From: Brevinema_A sp051649605
GTDB taxonomy: Bacteria > Spirochaetota > Brevinematia > Brevinematales > Brevinemataceae
Length of the DNA stretch: 49,599 bases
Assembly: GCA_051649605.1 (NCBI GenBank)
Contig: JBOFHK010000011.1
Location: 1 to 49,599, forward strand
Reading direction: 5' to 3'
In this document: piece after piece, positions 17,274 to 25,920 of the stretch
How the letters are laid out: every line of letters begins with the position of its first letter
How positions within the stretch are numbered: position 1 is the stretch's first letter
Notes under the pieces: generated by a model
The model's database searches: none
Told to the model about the DNA's origin: nothing
Seen by the model: the letters and a program-made list of their open reading frames with translations, nothing else
Made by a program: the position numbers and the translations under genes

Positions 17274-17987
17274 TTATTTTTTTATGATTTGAAAATCTTC
17301 AAATAAATGATTTTGAATGATAATCGTCTTTTGATGATAAGTCATATCCGCAATTCCCAAAAAAGTAGCAATTTTATCTGGTTTTTGTGTTTCTTCTACC
17401 ATAATCTCGCTACAGGTCATTTGTGGTTTAAATGATAATAAGTGAGTGAGACGTTCCATTTTTTGTTCTACCGATACAAAACGTCTTTTTAGTGGAATTG
17501 TTTTTTTTCGGAATGCTCCCCTATAACGAATAATAACCCGAAATAGATCACCAATAGTAAGCTCTTCTATAGCTGTTTGCTCTTTTTTTTCTTGAAATGC
17601 CTGTCCCCTCGTAAAGTAAACTGTCCCTTTATCAAGGGTTTCTTCCATTTTACGAGCTAATAAACGATATAAACGATACTCTTTTAGGCGACGAAGAAGC
17701 TCTTGCTCATCTAATAGCTCTTCATCATCAGAAATCATTTTGGGTAATAATCGTCTCGTTTTACTATAAATTAATGTTGCAGCAATAACAAAAAATTCAG
17801 AAGCTAAATCGATATTAAATTCTTGCATAGCCTTTAAATAGGTTAGATACTGCTCTGTAACCTGTGCTAATGAAATTTCTGTAATATCTAGTTTAGAATT
17901 TCCAATCAATTCATCTAATAAATCCAAAGGACCTTCAAAATTTTTTAATTGAATATGATAAGATCCCATAGTATTATTTAATAACAT
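17274..17987 (-). CDS. scpA: Segregation and condensation protein ScpA (kleisin)
   Basis: ScpA bridges the SMC heads and binds ScpB to close the condensin ring. The N-terminal hallmark FEGPLDLL is present at residues about 18-25, followed by the helix with LDITEISLAQVTEQYLTYL. The middle contains the EFFVIAATLIYSKTRRLLP segment, and the C-terminus has the winged-helix SMC-binding region. The usual LLDLLLHLI is DLLDELIG here, a small departure. ATG 17987 has AAGGAAG five bases upstream, and a second ATG six codons in is unlikely. It follows plsC by 10 bases. Confidence 0.95.
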   Translation of the reverse strand: MLLNNTMGSYHIQLKNFEGPLDLLDELIGNSKLDITEISLAQVTEQYLTYLKAMQEFNIDLASEFFVIAATLIYSKTRRLLPKMISDDEELLDEQELLRRLKEYRLYRLLARKMEETLDKGTVYFTRGQAFQEKKEQTAIEELTIGDLFRVIIRYRGAFRKKTIPLKRRFVSVEQKMERLTHLLSFKPQMTCSEIMVEETQKPDKIATFLGIADMTYHQKTIIIQNHLFEDFQIIKK

Positions 17988-17997
17988 AGGATCTTCC

Positions 17998-18669
17998 TTA
18001 AGGATAATATACGGACGCTACAATTTGCTGTATATTTTGAGCAATTTCTTTGTCTGGGAGATCTTTTAAGTCTTGATAACGGACAACAGGATGAATCGTG
18101 ATTTTCATTTGTGAATCTGGATTAGGTATTTTTTGTTTATAAGAGTAAAAATTAAAAACACCACTCAATGTAATAGGAAGAATATCCATTTTATAAGATC
18201 TCATTACCTGAGTAAAACCTCTTTTAAAGGGATTTAACTCCCCTGTTTTTGTACGTGTACCTTCAGGGTAAATAATAATATTAGGGTTGATTTTTTGTTT
18301 TAATTTGAGGATATTTTCTAAAATTTTTTGTTGAGATTCCCTTGCATTTGATCTCAAAATAGGAATTCCCACACCTAACACAAACATAAGATTGGCGATA
18401 GGGATCTTTAGTAACTCTTCTTTTAGAACCCAAGATAAAGGTGTTTTAGAGATTAAGGCATTTAAAGGAACATCAACCATGGAACCATGATTACTAATAA
18501 TCATATACCGTTTCTCTGGATTGAGGTTTTCTATTCCTTCTATACTATAAGGTTGCCCTAAAAGCCACAAACAATCCCTACCCCATTTATTTATCATCCA
18601 GCCTTCTAGATAGGCATTTCTAAATAATAAACAAATGATAATAATTGGACAATAAAGTATACAAGTCAT
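17998..18669 (-). CDS. plsC: 1-acyl-sn-glycerol-3-phosphate acyltransferase PlsC
   Basis: PlsC adds the second fatty acid to lysophosphatidic acid, making phosphatidic acid at the inner membrane. The catalytic HxxxxD motif reads NHGSMVD. The phosphate-binding motif is PEGTRTKTGELNPFKRG, and an IPI-type motif follows. A hydrophobic N-terminal helix is present. The coordinates use the first ATG, which has no Shine-Dalgarno sequence. The same frame stays open for 19 codons upstream to an ATT at 18726, placed five bases after a perfect AGGAGG, with a promoter just upstream. The true start may therefore be AUU at 18726, giving 242 residues and a longer membrane anchor. It leads a plsC-scpA-scpB run. 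Confidence 0.9.
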   Translation of the reverse strand: MTCILYCPIIIICLLFRNAYLEGWMINKWGRDCLWLLGQPYSIEGIENLNPEKRYMIISNHGSMVDVPLNALISKTPLSWVLKEELLKIPIANLMFVLGVGIPILRSNARESQQKILENILKLKQKINPNIIIYPEGTRTKTGELNPFKRGFTQVMRSYKMDILPITLSGVFNFYSYKQKIPNPDSQMKITIHPVVRYQDLKDLPDKEIAQNIQQIVASVYYP

Positions 18670-18731
18670 TACTGGTAATATTATGGTCAGTAAAATAAGC
18701 TGTTTTATTTGAATTAATATTTTAATATTTT

Positions 18732-18737
18732 CCTCCT
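18732..18737 (-). promoter_or_regulatory. Perfect Shine-Dalgarno with no AUG, upstream of plsC
   Basis: On the minus strand AGGAGG ends five bases before an in-frame ATT at 18726-18724. The nearest in-frame ATG is 63 bases from this site, too far for it to serve. An in-frame TAA just upstream bounds the possible extension. Confidence 0.6.
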
Positions 18738-18750
18738 CTTATAGATGGGT

Positions 18751-18779
18751 AATATACCCTCTCTTTAAAAATTTGTAAA
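18751..18779 (-). promoter_or_regulatory. Promoter of plsC-scpA-scpB
   Basis: On the minus strand TTTACA (18779-18774) and TATATT (18756-18751) are separated by 17 bases. Transcription would start near 18744, leaving a short leader that contains the AGGAGG. GGGTA and TACCC arms flank the -10 (18747-18759) and could be an operator. Confidence 0.55.
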
Positions 18780-18808
18780 TAAAATTATTAATATTTTTCT
18801 CTATACAA

Positions 18809-19003
18809 TTAATTATCATCTACAATTTGAGTATTAAGTGTTTGGCTTTTATTGAGATAAAGCTCTAAACTATTAATGATGTCTAAGCCTTGGAGATACA
18901 ATTTTTCTTTTTCTTGAAAAGAAGTTTGAGAATTTATTTCTACTAAAATTTTTTCTAAAAGTTGCTTTTGTTCTTGATATGAAAACTGATTCTTTTTAGG
19001 CAT
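18809..19003 (-). CDS. xseB: Exodeoxyribonuclease VII small subunit-like protein
   Basis: XseB is the short helical subunit that, with XseA, forms exonuclease VII, degrading single-stranded DNA. The 64-residue product has the family's two-helix layout. An N-terminal helix ends in ILVEINSQTSFQEKEKLYLQGLDI, which lines up with the usual ESGELSLEESLKLYEEGVEL. A second helix resembles the region LxxCxxxLxxAxxKI. The match is by pattern only, and xseA is not in the window. It overlaps the 3' end of miaA by eight bases, so it is translationally linked to it. Confidence 0.6.
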   Translation of the reverse strand: MPKKNQFSYQEQKQLLEKILVEINSQTSFQEKEKLYLQGLDIINSLELYLNKSQTLNTQIVDDN

Positions 19004-19877
19004 GATTTAATCCTTCTTTCAATAATATCTCTGAATTATAAAGTAATTCTTGTGGAATTAATGATCTAAATAACGACTCTTGACGTTTTGCAAAACGTCT
19101 TGTATCTTGAATTAGTTGTTGTATCATAGTGTTTTTATCGTACATTCCTTCCAAGTAAGCAACACAGTGCCGATAGCCAATAGCTCCTATAGGAGCTACG
19201 GTTTTTCCAAATTTTGATAATAAAGCTTCTGTTTCTTCAATTAAGCCCTGTACGAGCATTTGATAAACTCTCTGCTCTATATTTTGGTAGATTTGTTCTC
19301 GAACTGCACTTGGTTTGATGAAAATCCAATCCCATTGTGGTTTGATATTGTATTGATGCAACTCGGAAAATTTAATCCCTGTAACATGGAACGCTTCCAA
19401 GGCTCTTATAATCCGTAATCGATCTTGAGTAGATATTTTTTTAGCATAAACAGAATCAACAGCTTGTAACTGCTGGTATAGATATGCTGAGTCATAATTT
19501 TGAAGGCACTCTCTATATTTTTGATCTCGAGAATTCTCTTCAAACATTCCTAAGTACACCGATTTCAAATACAATCCTGTTCCCCCTACAATAATAGGGA
19601 GTTTTCCTCGTTGGATAATATCATTAACATGATGTATGGCATATTGCCTCCATAATCCTGCATTACATTCTGTCAAGGGGTCTAGGGTATCAATCAGGTA
19701 ATGGGGAATACTTTGTAATTCCTGTACACTTGGTTTAGCAGAGCCAATAGTAAAATATTTATAAATTTGTACAGAATCACAAGAAACAATCTCCCCATTC
19801 AAGTGTTGAGCTAACTGAATAGCCAAACTTGTTTTACCAGAAGCAGTTGCTCCTATAACAGATAGAACACGATTCAT
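18996..19877 (-). CDS. miaA: tRNA dimethylallyltransferase MiaA
   Basis: MiaA adds the isopentenyl group to A37 of tRNAs that read codons starting with U. The P-loop is GATASGKT at residues 9-16. The DSVQIYKYFTIGSAKP segment and HYLIDTLDPL follow, and GGTGLYL marks the substrate loop. The C-terminal region GAIGYRHCVAYLEG is also diagnostic. ATG 19877 gives 293 residues. A TTG three codons earlier (19886) is a possible alternative. The only candidate Shine-Dalgarno, AGAGG, is buried in the 3' arm of the hairpin that ends rpoZ, so translation could depend on how that RNA folds. Confidence 0.93.
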   Translation of the reverse strand: MNRVLSVIGATASGKTSLAIQLAQHLNGEIVSCDSVQIYKYFTIGSAKPSVQELQSIPHYLIDTLDPLTECNAGLWRQYAIHHVNDIIQRGKLPIIVGGTGLYLKSVYLGMFEENSRDQKYRECLQNYDSAYLYQQLQAVDSVYAKKISTQDRLRIIRALEAFHVTGIKFSELHQYNIKPQWDWIFIKPSAVREQIYQNIEQRVYQMLVQGLIEETEALLSKFGKTVAPIGAIGYRHCVAYLEGMYDKNTMIQQLIQDTRRFAKRQESLFRSLIPQELLYNSEILLKEGLNHA

Positions 19878-19884
19878 CAAAAAC

Positions 19885-19909
19885 AAAACCTCTATTTTTT
19901 AGAGGTTTT
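19885..19909 (-). terminator. Hairpin between rpoZ and miaA (terminator carrying the miaA Shine-Dalgarno)
   Basis: The arms AAAACCTCT and AGAGGTTTT (minus-strand sense) are nine bases each, with a seven-base A-rich loop, followed by GTTTTTG and then the miaA ATG at 19877. The rpoZ stop codon lies inside the first arm. The second arm contains AGAGG, the only Shine-Dalgarno candidate for miaA. Confidence 0.7.
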
Positions 19910-20122
19910 GTTTTTTTTATCGTCAAAAATATATTCAACATTCCCACTTAGTACTTCTCTCATAGCGAGTAGGGTAAGTTTTTCGGTTTTATTATAACCT
20001 ATAGGAATATCTGTAGCATCATTATGTTCTTGAGACAACATTTTGGCGTATTTGATCGTCGCCACAGTCGCTTCATATTTGTTTTCGGATAGAGAGAGAA
20101 TCTCATCTAAAGGTAATGGCAT
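19892..20122 (-). CDS. rpoZ: RNA polymerase omega subunit
   Basis: Omega helps fold and assemble the beta' subunit. The 76-residue protein has the expected layout: an N-terminal MPLPLDEIL start, then ENKYEATVATIKYAKML corresponding to the conserved helix that contacts beta'. A second helix, KLTLLAMREVLSGNVEYIF, matches the usual KxxxLAxxEIxxGKIxY. The lysine-rich tail is unremarkable. GAGG lies about five bases before the ATG. It has its own promoter, divergent from gpsA, and heads the rpoZ-miaA-xseB series. Confidence 0.85.
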   Translation of the reverse strand: MPLPLDEILSLSENKYEATVATIKYAKMLSQEHNDATDIPIGYNKTEKLTLLAMREVLSGNVEYIFDDKKNKTSKK

Positions 20123-20169
20123 TATACACCTCGTTTATTTTTTATAAAATACTATTATCTTATCTAAGT

Positions 20170-20199
20170 ATTATACTATATTTTATAAAAAAAAGTCAA
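20170..20199 (-). promoter_or_regulatory. Promoter of rpoZ
   Basis: On the minus strand TTGACT (20199-20194) and TATAAT (20175-20170) are separated by 18 bases. It lies back to back with the gpsA promoter. Confidence 0.7.
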
Positions 20200-20228
20200 T
20201 ATTTATAAAATATGATATTTCATAGGTA

Positions 20229-20258
20229 TTGACAAAAAAGAATGAGCTATTCTATAAT
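20229..20258 (+). promoter_or_regulatory. Promoter of gpsA-recX
   Basis: TTGACA at 20229-20234 and TATAAT at 20253-20258 are separated by 18 bases. Both hexamers are perfect consensus. Transcription would begin near 20265, giving a leader of about 28 bases that contains AGAGGAA. Confidence 0.75.
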
Positions 20259-20292
20259 AAACACATAGAAAATTTATTTTGTAGAGGAATAT

Positions 20293-21291
20293 ATGTCTTA
20301 TAATACCGTTGTACTTGGTGCAGGAAGCTGGGGAACAGCTTTATCAATCGTTCTAGCTCAACATAATAATGTTACCTTATGGAATGCTTCTAGTGATACT
20401 CTCGATGATATAAAAAAAAAGAAAGAAAATACAAAATATCTTCCTGGAGTGCCACTTGATAATATTTCGGTAGAATATAATCTCCATAGAGCGGTTCAAA
20501 ATAAAGATATTATTGTTATTGCGATTCCTAGTAAATTTTGTAGAAATATTTTACAAGAACTAGCTCCTTATACCACAAATACTCAAATTATCGTAAGTGC
20601 AACTAAAGGTTTAGAGTTATCTCCTCTCCGTACGATAACAGATCTCACACAAGAGCTTCTCCCAAATCAAAAAGCAGTCGTGGCTCTCAGTGGCCCTTCT
20701 CATGCGGAAGAAACAAGTAAAAAACTTTACACTTGTTTGGTAGCTTCGTCTCACGATCTAAAAGCGGCTCAAATTGTACAACAATGCTTTAGCACCTCAT
20801 GGACAAGAATCTATACAAATAATGATCCTATGGGCGTAGAAATAGGTGCTGTTATTAAAAATATCATTGCTATTGCTGCAGGGATTATTTCTGCAATTCA
20901 GCTAGGAGATAATGCATTAGCAGCATTAATAACAAGAGGAATAGCTGAGATGACTCGCTTTGGGGTGGCTGTCGGAGGGAAGGCAACAACCTTTTCAGGA
21001 TTAACAGGAATAGGAGATCTCATTGTTACGTGCTATTCACAGCATTCTCGTAATCGATATGTTGGGCAACAAATTGCCCTTGGGAAAAAAGTTGATGAGA
21101 TTGAAAAATCTATGGTACAAGTACCTGAAGGAGTACGAGCGGTAAAACAAATTTATCACTATGCTCAAGAAAATAAAATTTCCGTACCTATTATTGAGTC
21201 GGTTTATCATATCTTATATCAAGATTTATCGTTAGAAGAATGGAAACAAATGCTTACAGAACGCCCTCTTACAAATGAAAATAATTTTTAA
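20293..21291 (+). CDS. gpsA: Glycerol-3-phosphate dehydrogenase [NAD(P)+]
   Basis: GpsA reduces dihydroxyacetone phosphate to sn-glycerol 3-phosphate, the backbone precursor for phospholipids (the PlsC pathway upstream). The Rossmann motif GAGSWGTALS is at residues 8-17. The catalytic-domain landmarks SGPSHAEE, GAVIKNIIAIAAGI and TFSGLTGIGDLIVTCYS are all present, with the conserved lysine in VIKN. Length is 332 residues, as usual. AGAGGAA precedes the ATG. recX begins two bases after its stop. Confidence 0.96.
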   Translation: MSYNTVVLGAGSWGTALSIVLAQHNNVTLWNASSDTLDDIKKKKENTKYLPGVPLDNISVEYNLHRAVQNKDIIVIAIPSKFCRNILQELAPYTTNTQIIVSATKGLELSPLRTITDLTQELLPNQKAVVALSGPSHAEETSKKLYTCLVASSHDLKAAQIVQQCFSTSWTRIYTNNDPMGVEIGAVIKNIIAIAAGIISAIQLGDNALAALITRGIAEMTRFGVAVGGKATTFSGLTGIGDLIVTCYSQHSRNRYVGQQIALGKKVDEIEKSMVQVPEGVRAVKQIYHYAQENKISVPIIESVYHILYQDLSLEEWKQMLTERPLTNENNF

Positions 21292-21293
21292 CA

Positions 21294-21770
21294 ATGCAAG
21301 GTAAAATATATTTGATAGAGCAACTCAAAAATAAAATCCTGTACTATATAAACTACCGTATCCGAAGTCGTCAAGAGGTAATTAATAAATTAACGCTACT
21401 AAATGCTTCACAAGAACAGATTTCTCTTATTGTAAAAGAATTGGAGCAAATTAATCTTATTAATGACGAAAAGTTTATTATATTTTTTATCCAAAATTGT
21501 ATAGAAACCAAAAAATATGGCGTCTCTCGAACTATCCTAGAACTTCAAAAAAAAGGCTTCTCTTCTACGTTGATTCACAGTACTGTAGAAGATTATTGTT
21601 CCCAAGAAGAGTACAACCCTATACAGACAGCCTGTAATCTTATTAGCCAAAAATATCGATCAACAGCCCCAGAAGATCACAAGATACTAGGTTTTTTAGG
21701 GCGAAGAGGATTTTCGTATTCTATCGCCCAAAAAGCACTGGCAGAATATAAAACACAAAATATTATTTGA
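21294..21770 (+). CDS. recX: RecX-family regulatory protein
   Basis: RecX proteins bind RecA filaments and limit their activity. The 158-residue product has the expected tandem three-helix repeats: LKNKILYYINYRIRSRQEVINKL in the first, LINDEKFIIFFIQNCIETKKYGVSRTILELQKKGF in the second, and FLGRRGFSYSIAQKAL in the last. These match the RxRSxxEL and YGxxRIxxELxxKGI signatures. It starts two bases after gpsA, so it is read from the gpsA transcript. recA is not in the window. Its stop overlaps the 3' end of the convergent minus-strand gene by eight bases. Confidence 0.8.
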   Translation: MQGKIYLIEQLKNKILYYINYRIRSRQEVINKLTLLNASQEQISLIVKELEQINLINDEKFIIFFIQNCIETKKYGVSRTILELQKKGFSSTLIHSTVEDYCSQEEYNPIQTACNLISQKYRSTAPEDHKILGFLGRRGFSYSIAQKALAEYKTQNII

Positions 21771-22407
21771 TATTGTATTTTTTCTTTAGTTTTGGATTGA
21801 TCTTTGCAGGATATTGTTCTTTTATTTCCGCTAATTTTTGATAAGTCCATTCTTGAAGTTTAGATTGTTTTAATTCCTGTTCTGTAAATGATTTAATCTG
21901 TGATGCAGATAATCCCAATCTCAGCAATCGATCAGAATTTGCTTGATAATATTGATTGAGTTCCGTTTCACTTGGTACAATGGCAGCAGGATCTTTAGCA
22001 ATCTGATTTTCAAGCCACAGCTGTGTAGCCGCTTGCCGTAGAAATTCTTGTAAAAGGATATCCAAATCTGGATTGGAAAGAATATCTTGATATGATAATG
22101 CCAGTATCACACTTTGATCGATATACGTTTGAATAAAACGATTTTTAATCTGTTCTTTTTCTGCCTTAGAAATATCTGCATTTTTAAGATTTTCGTTTAA
22201 CGATTTTAATCCTATCTCAATACCATTACTAGGGAATTTTATTCCTTGAATTTCTACAAACCAATCTTCACTATTGTTATTAATAAACCAAGAGTCAATA
22301 TAGCTTTGAATAGCTAATTTTGCCTGTGATAATTCTTGAGCATAGGTGTACTGAGAAATAATTCCTATACATAAAATACCTGTGAGAAATTTATTGATTT
22401 TATTCAT
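21763..22407 (-). CDS. Secreted periplasmic protein resembling SurA/PrsA chaperone N-domains
   Basis: An N-terminal signal peptide (MNKINKFLTGILCIGIIS, probable cleavage after YAQ or TYA) is followed by about 190 mostly helical residues. The helices with EKEQIKNRFIQTYIDQSVILAL, LQEFLRQAATQLWLENQIA and SETELNQYYQANSDRL recall the SurA/PrsA chaperone core, where a helix precedes the ExELxxYYxxN pattern. No peptidyl-prolyl isomerase domain is present, so it would be a chaperone-only form. ATG 22407 lies eight bases after AAAGGA and is preferred to the ATG nine bases earlier. The resemblance is by pattern only. Confidence 0.6.
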   Translation of the reverse strand: MNKINKFLTGILCIGIISQYTYAQELSQAKLAIQSYIDSWFINNNSEDWFVEIQGIKFPSNGIEIGLKSLNENLKNADISKAEKEQIKNRFIQTYIDQSVILALSYQDILSNPDLDILLQEFLRQAATQLWLENQIAKDPAAIVPSETELNQYYQANSDRLLRLGLSASQIKSFTEQELKQSKLQEWTYQKLAEIKEQYPAKINPKLKKKYNIK

Positions 22408-22560
22408 TATGGACATCCTTTTTATCGTTTCTTTAATAATATACTTTTTATTTGTAAAGAAATCAATAGTTTTCTTAGAATTATATTTGATTTTTTAAAA
22501 AAATAATAATATAATATAAATAAGTATTTTGATTCTAATCTTTATTTTATTGGAGTATTT

Positions 22561-25059
22561 ATGTCGTTAAAATTTTGGCAAATTAAGCTTTTTATTATTT
22601 TAGGGGTTATTGCTCTAGGCACAGGAATAGCAATAACGAAGATATTTGTTTCTTTCAATGATTTGTCTGATCTTCAGCAATCCAATGAATATTCTCGCTA
22701 CGCTGTGCCTTCTAAAGTCTATGACATCAAAGGACGTTTAATAGCGGAGTATTACAAAGAAAAAAGAAATTTAGTTTCTTTTAACGACTTACCACGAAAT
22801 CTTATCCGTGCAATCATTGCCACAGAAGATAATAGTTTTTATGAACATAGCGGGGCTAATTTTGTAGCAATGTTTCAAGCAGTGATCCTTGATCCTTTAC
22901 GAGGAAAAGGGATTAGAGGGGGATCTGGTATTACTCAGCAGTTGGCAAAATTAATGTTTACCGACAGTGCATTTTCCGTACAACGAAAACTAATTGAATT
23001 GTGGTATGCTTTTCAGCTGGAAAAAAAATACTCTAAAGAAGAAATTTTAGAACTATATTTCAATCTTATTTACTTTGGACATGGACAGCATGGAATTCAA
23101 TCCGCATCAGAATTTTATTTTCAAAAAAATACAAAAGATTTATCGTTAGGAGAAGCTAGTTTTCTTGCAGGATTACCACAAGCTCCATCCCGATATTCTC
23201 CTATTATCAATTACAAAGGTGCACAAGCACGACATCGTATCGTTTTAGAAGCTATGGTTAAAGGGTCTTTTATTTCACAAAAATTAGCTGATGAAACATT
23301 TAAAGAATTTTGGCATAACTATGATGAAACATTTATTGCTGCAACACAAAACATAAAAAAAGAATCCGATAATCTTGCTCCATTCTTTGTAGAATATGTC
23401 CGCCAGCAGGCGATCAAAACATATGGGGAAGAACAACTGTATAGTGGTGGTTTAGAAATTCATACGACCCTTAATCTTGATTATCAACGGATTGCTAACG
23501 AGGAGTTTGGAAAAACACTTTCCAACGAACAAGCAGTCTATTTTTCTTCTTACAATCAGCACTCTCAACGTTTACAGAACTCATACAGTGATGTTATCGA
23601 TCTATTAGGGTTGGGTTTAGGATTGGAAGGAATTACTTTTGGAGAGACTCGTGTTAAAAAATTAGTCAAAGATGCCTTAGTTGCTGATCAAGATATGCTT
23701 TCTTTAGTTACTTCTATGCTTGGTATTGATAAGGCAAGTGCAGAGATAGAAAAGCTTTATAATGTAGAACACCTCGTAAACCAAAAAACAGACACCGTCC
23801 AAGGAGCCTTGATTTCTATCAACCCCAACACAGGTTATATCCAAGCAATGATTGGGGGAAGTGAATTTAGTGTAGCAAATCAATTTAATAGAGCCACTCA
23901 AGCGCAGCGTCAGGTAGGTTCTACTTTTAAATCATTTTTATATGCAATTGCATTAGATAATAAGATTATTACTCCTTCAGAAATTTTCGTTGATGAAATT
24001 ATTTCTTACCAACTACCAGATGGGGGTTCTTGGACCCCTCGAAACTATAACGGTTCTTATTTGGGACCAATGACAGCACGTAGAGCGTTAACTTTAAGTG
24101 TTAATATCATTACCATCAAAATATGGGAACGGATGCTCAAACAAGTTGGATACTCGCGTATTGTAGAACGTTTAAGTTTGTTTTTTGGTGAGAAAAATGA
24201 CGACGCATTCAAAAAGCGAATGCCCAATGAAATGGCGACTGCTTTAGGTACAGGGACTGTAAGCCCTTTAGGTATGGCCCAAGGCTATAGTGTATTTATT
24301 AATGGAGGAAAAACAGTACAACCCATTAGTATCTTAAAAGTATATGATCGTTATGGGAAATTACTTGACGACTATCAAACAACACACTTAGCAACCCCAC
24401 AAGAACAAGTTATCTCCAAAGAAACATCTTTACTAATGCAAAGTATGTTAAATGATATCGTAAGAAAAGGTACAGGTGCAGGTGCTGTATCTCGTACAGG
24501 GTATAAATATCTATCCTCCACAGGGGGGAAAACAGGGACTTCTGCCAATTGGACTGATGCATGGTTTGCAGGATTTACCCCTGATAGCACTACAGTAACT
24601 TGGGTAGGATTAGATTCCTCTTCCAAATCATTAGGAAGAGGACGTTCTAGTGCTGTTGTCGTAGCTCCTTTATGGTTTACCTATATGAATCGGATTGGAG
24701 ATTTAGATAAACCTAAACCGCTTCCTTTTACTATTGATCGATCTTCTTTACAAGTTGCTTTTGTTTCTCCACATACAGGATTGCTAACAACTGCCGCAGA
24801 TAATTTTGGATATACAGAATATTTTCTAAGAGGTACTACCCCTCAAACATATGGAAATCCTGCAGATATTGCTCTCATCCAAGCAAAACTATCTCAAGAA
24901 AATGAATACACAGTAACAGGAAAATCTATTGATCTCACCACTCCAGATTCTGAAACGCTAGGATCAGAATCTTTTATGAGTGGTGAAGATCCTTACGTGC
25001 TGGATGAAAATCTTTCCAATGATTTAGATCTTTCTTTTGATTTATCTAGTGGATTATAA
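22561..25059 (+). CDS. Class A penicillin-binding protein (PBP1A-type transglycosylase/transpeptidase)
   Basis: This enzyme polymerises lipid II and cross-links peptidoglycan in the periplasm. After one N-terminal membrane helix (about 7-30), the GT51 domain shows Glu89 in ATEDNSFYEH and the GGSGITQQLAK motif, then LYFNLIYFGHGQHGIQSAS. The transpeptidase domain has Ser454-Thr-Phe-Lys457, Ser513-Val-Asn515 and Lys657-Thr-Gly-Thr. Length is 832 residues. TTGGAG precedes the start. The C-terminal 70 residues are acidic and of low complexity. The patatin gene begins three bases after its stop, so the two are cotranscribed. Confidence 0.95.
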   Translation: MSLKFWQIKLFIILGVIALGTGIAITKIFVSFNDLSDLQQSNEYSRYAVPSKVYDIKGRLIAEYYKEKRNLVSFNDLPRNLIRAIIATEDNSFYEHSGANFVAMFQAVILDPLRGKGIRGGSGITQQLAKLMFTDSAFSVQRKLIELWYAFQLEKKYSKEEILELYFNLIYFGHGQHGIQSASEFYFQKNTKDLSLGEASFLAGLPQAPSRYSPIINYKGAQARHRIVLEAMVKGSFISQKLADETFKEFWHNYDETFIAATQNIKKESDNLAPFFVEYVRQQAIKTYGEEQLYSGGLEIHTTLNLDYQRIANEEFGKTLSNEQAVYFSSYNQHSQRLQNSYSDVIDLLGLGLGLEGITFGETRVKKLVKDALVADQDMLSLVTSMLGIDKASAEIEKLYNVEHLVNQKTDTVQGALISINPNTGYIQAMIGGSEFSVANQFNRATQAQRQVGSTFKSFLYAIALDNKIITPSEIFVDEIISYQLPDGGSWTPRNYNGSYLGPMTARRALTLSVNIITIKIWERMLKQVGYSRIVERLSLFFGEKNDDAFKKRMPNEMATALGTGTVSPLGMAQGYSVFINGGKTVQPISILKVYDRYGKLLDDYQTTHLATPQEQVISKETSLLMQSMLNDIVRKGTGAGAVSRTGYKYLSSTGGKTGTSANWTDAWFAGFTPDSTTVTWVGLDSSSKSLGRGRSSAVVVAPLWFTYMNRIGDLDKPKPLPFTIDRSSLQVAFVSPHTGLLTTAADNFGYTEYFLRGTTPQTYGNPADIALIQAKLSQENEYTVTGKSIDLTTPDSETLGSESFMSGEDPYVLDENLSNDLDLSFDLSSGL

Positions 25060-25062
25060 ATC

Positions 25063-25920
25063 ATGAATACTCTCAAACAAGAGATCGAACGCCAAGGGTT
25101 AGGATTGGCTCTAGGCGGAGGTTCTGTCCGTGGGTTTTTTCATATTGGTGTCTTAAAAGCTTTAGAAGAATTTAATATTACCGTTTCTTATATTGCAGGA
25201 ATCAGTATTGGTTCAGTAGTAGGGGGATTATATGCTTATGGATATAAAGCCCAAGAATTATTAACTATTTTAAGCGAACATATCCATTTTGCATCCCTAT
25301 TCAATTCTGCTACCTTATCTTTTCATAAACAAGGTTTTTTCAGTGGTAAAGTGATGATCCAGGAAATCAATAAATTAGTTAATGGACAAACAATCGAGCA
25401 ATTAGCTATCCCTTTTGCTTGTCGTGCTATAGATGTTCAAAATTTCAAAGAAGTGATTTTTGATTCTGGAAATTTAGGAAAGGCTATCAAAGCCAGTTGT
25501 GCAATTCCAGGAGTGTTTACTCCTGAAGAAAATAAAGATTCTGAAATGCTTGTTGATGGAGGAGCTTTAGGTTCTGTACCTTTTGCTTTACTGGAGAATA
25601 AATTTCAAGGACCAAGCCTTATTTCAAATCTTATTTCCTACGATGATATTGATGGAAATCAAGCTAAACACATTACAGAAGCTTTTTCAAAAAATATTAT
25701 TTATAAACTCCTACCATTTACAGAAACTATTTTTCGATCTTTTTATTTTATGCAATCTTATATCAGTATCCTTGAATTAGAAAAATATAAACCTGATCTT
25801 TACGTAGCGTTTAAGGACGTTTACTCTCCTAGTATTACCAATATTCAAGATATTAAAGACCTTTTAGTAGCCGATGGCTATGATCAAACAAAAAAACTCC
25901 TCCTTGAAATCGGATTTTAG
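25063..25920 (+). CDS. Patatin-like phospholipase (RssA/YchK type)
   Basis: Patatin-like enzymes are lipid acyl hydrolases with a Ser-Asp dyad. The oxyanion loop GGGSVRG is at residues 18-24. The nucleophile Ser48 lies in GISIG, and the catalytic Asp165 in VDGG. The family length for bacterial single-domain members is about 280-300 residues, and this has 285. There is no signal peptide, so it acts in the cytoplasm or at the inner membrane face. It begins three bases after the class A PBP gene, suggesting a link to envelope turnover. Confidence 0.92.
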   Translation: MNTLKQEIERQGLGLALGGGSVRGFFHIGVLKALEEFNITVSYIAGISIGSVVGGLYAYGYKAQELLTILSEHIHFASLFNSATLSFHKQGFFSGKVMIQEINKLVNGQTIEQLAIPFACRAIDVQNFKEVIFDSGNLGKAIKASCAIPGVFTPEENKDSEMLVDGGALGSVPFALLENKFQGPSLISNLISYDDIDGNQAKHITEAFSKNIIYKLLPFTETIFRSFYFMQSYISILELEKYKPDLYVAFKDVYSPSITNIQDIKDLLVADGYDQTKKLLLEIGF

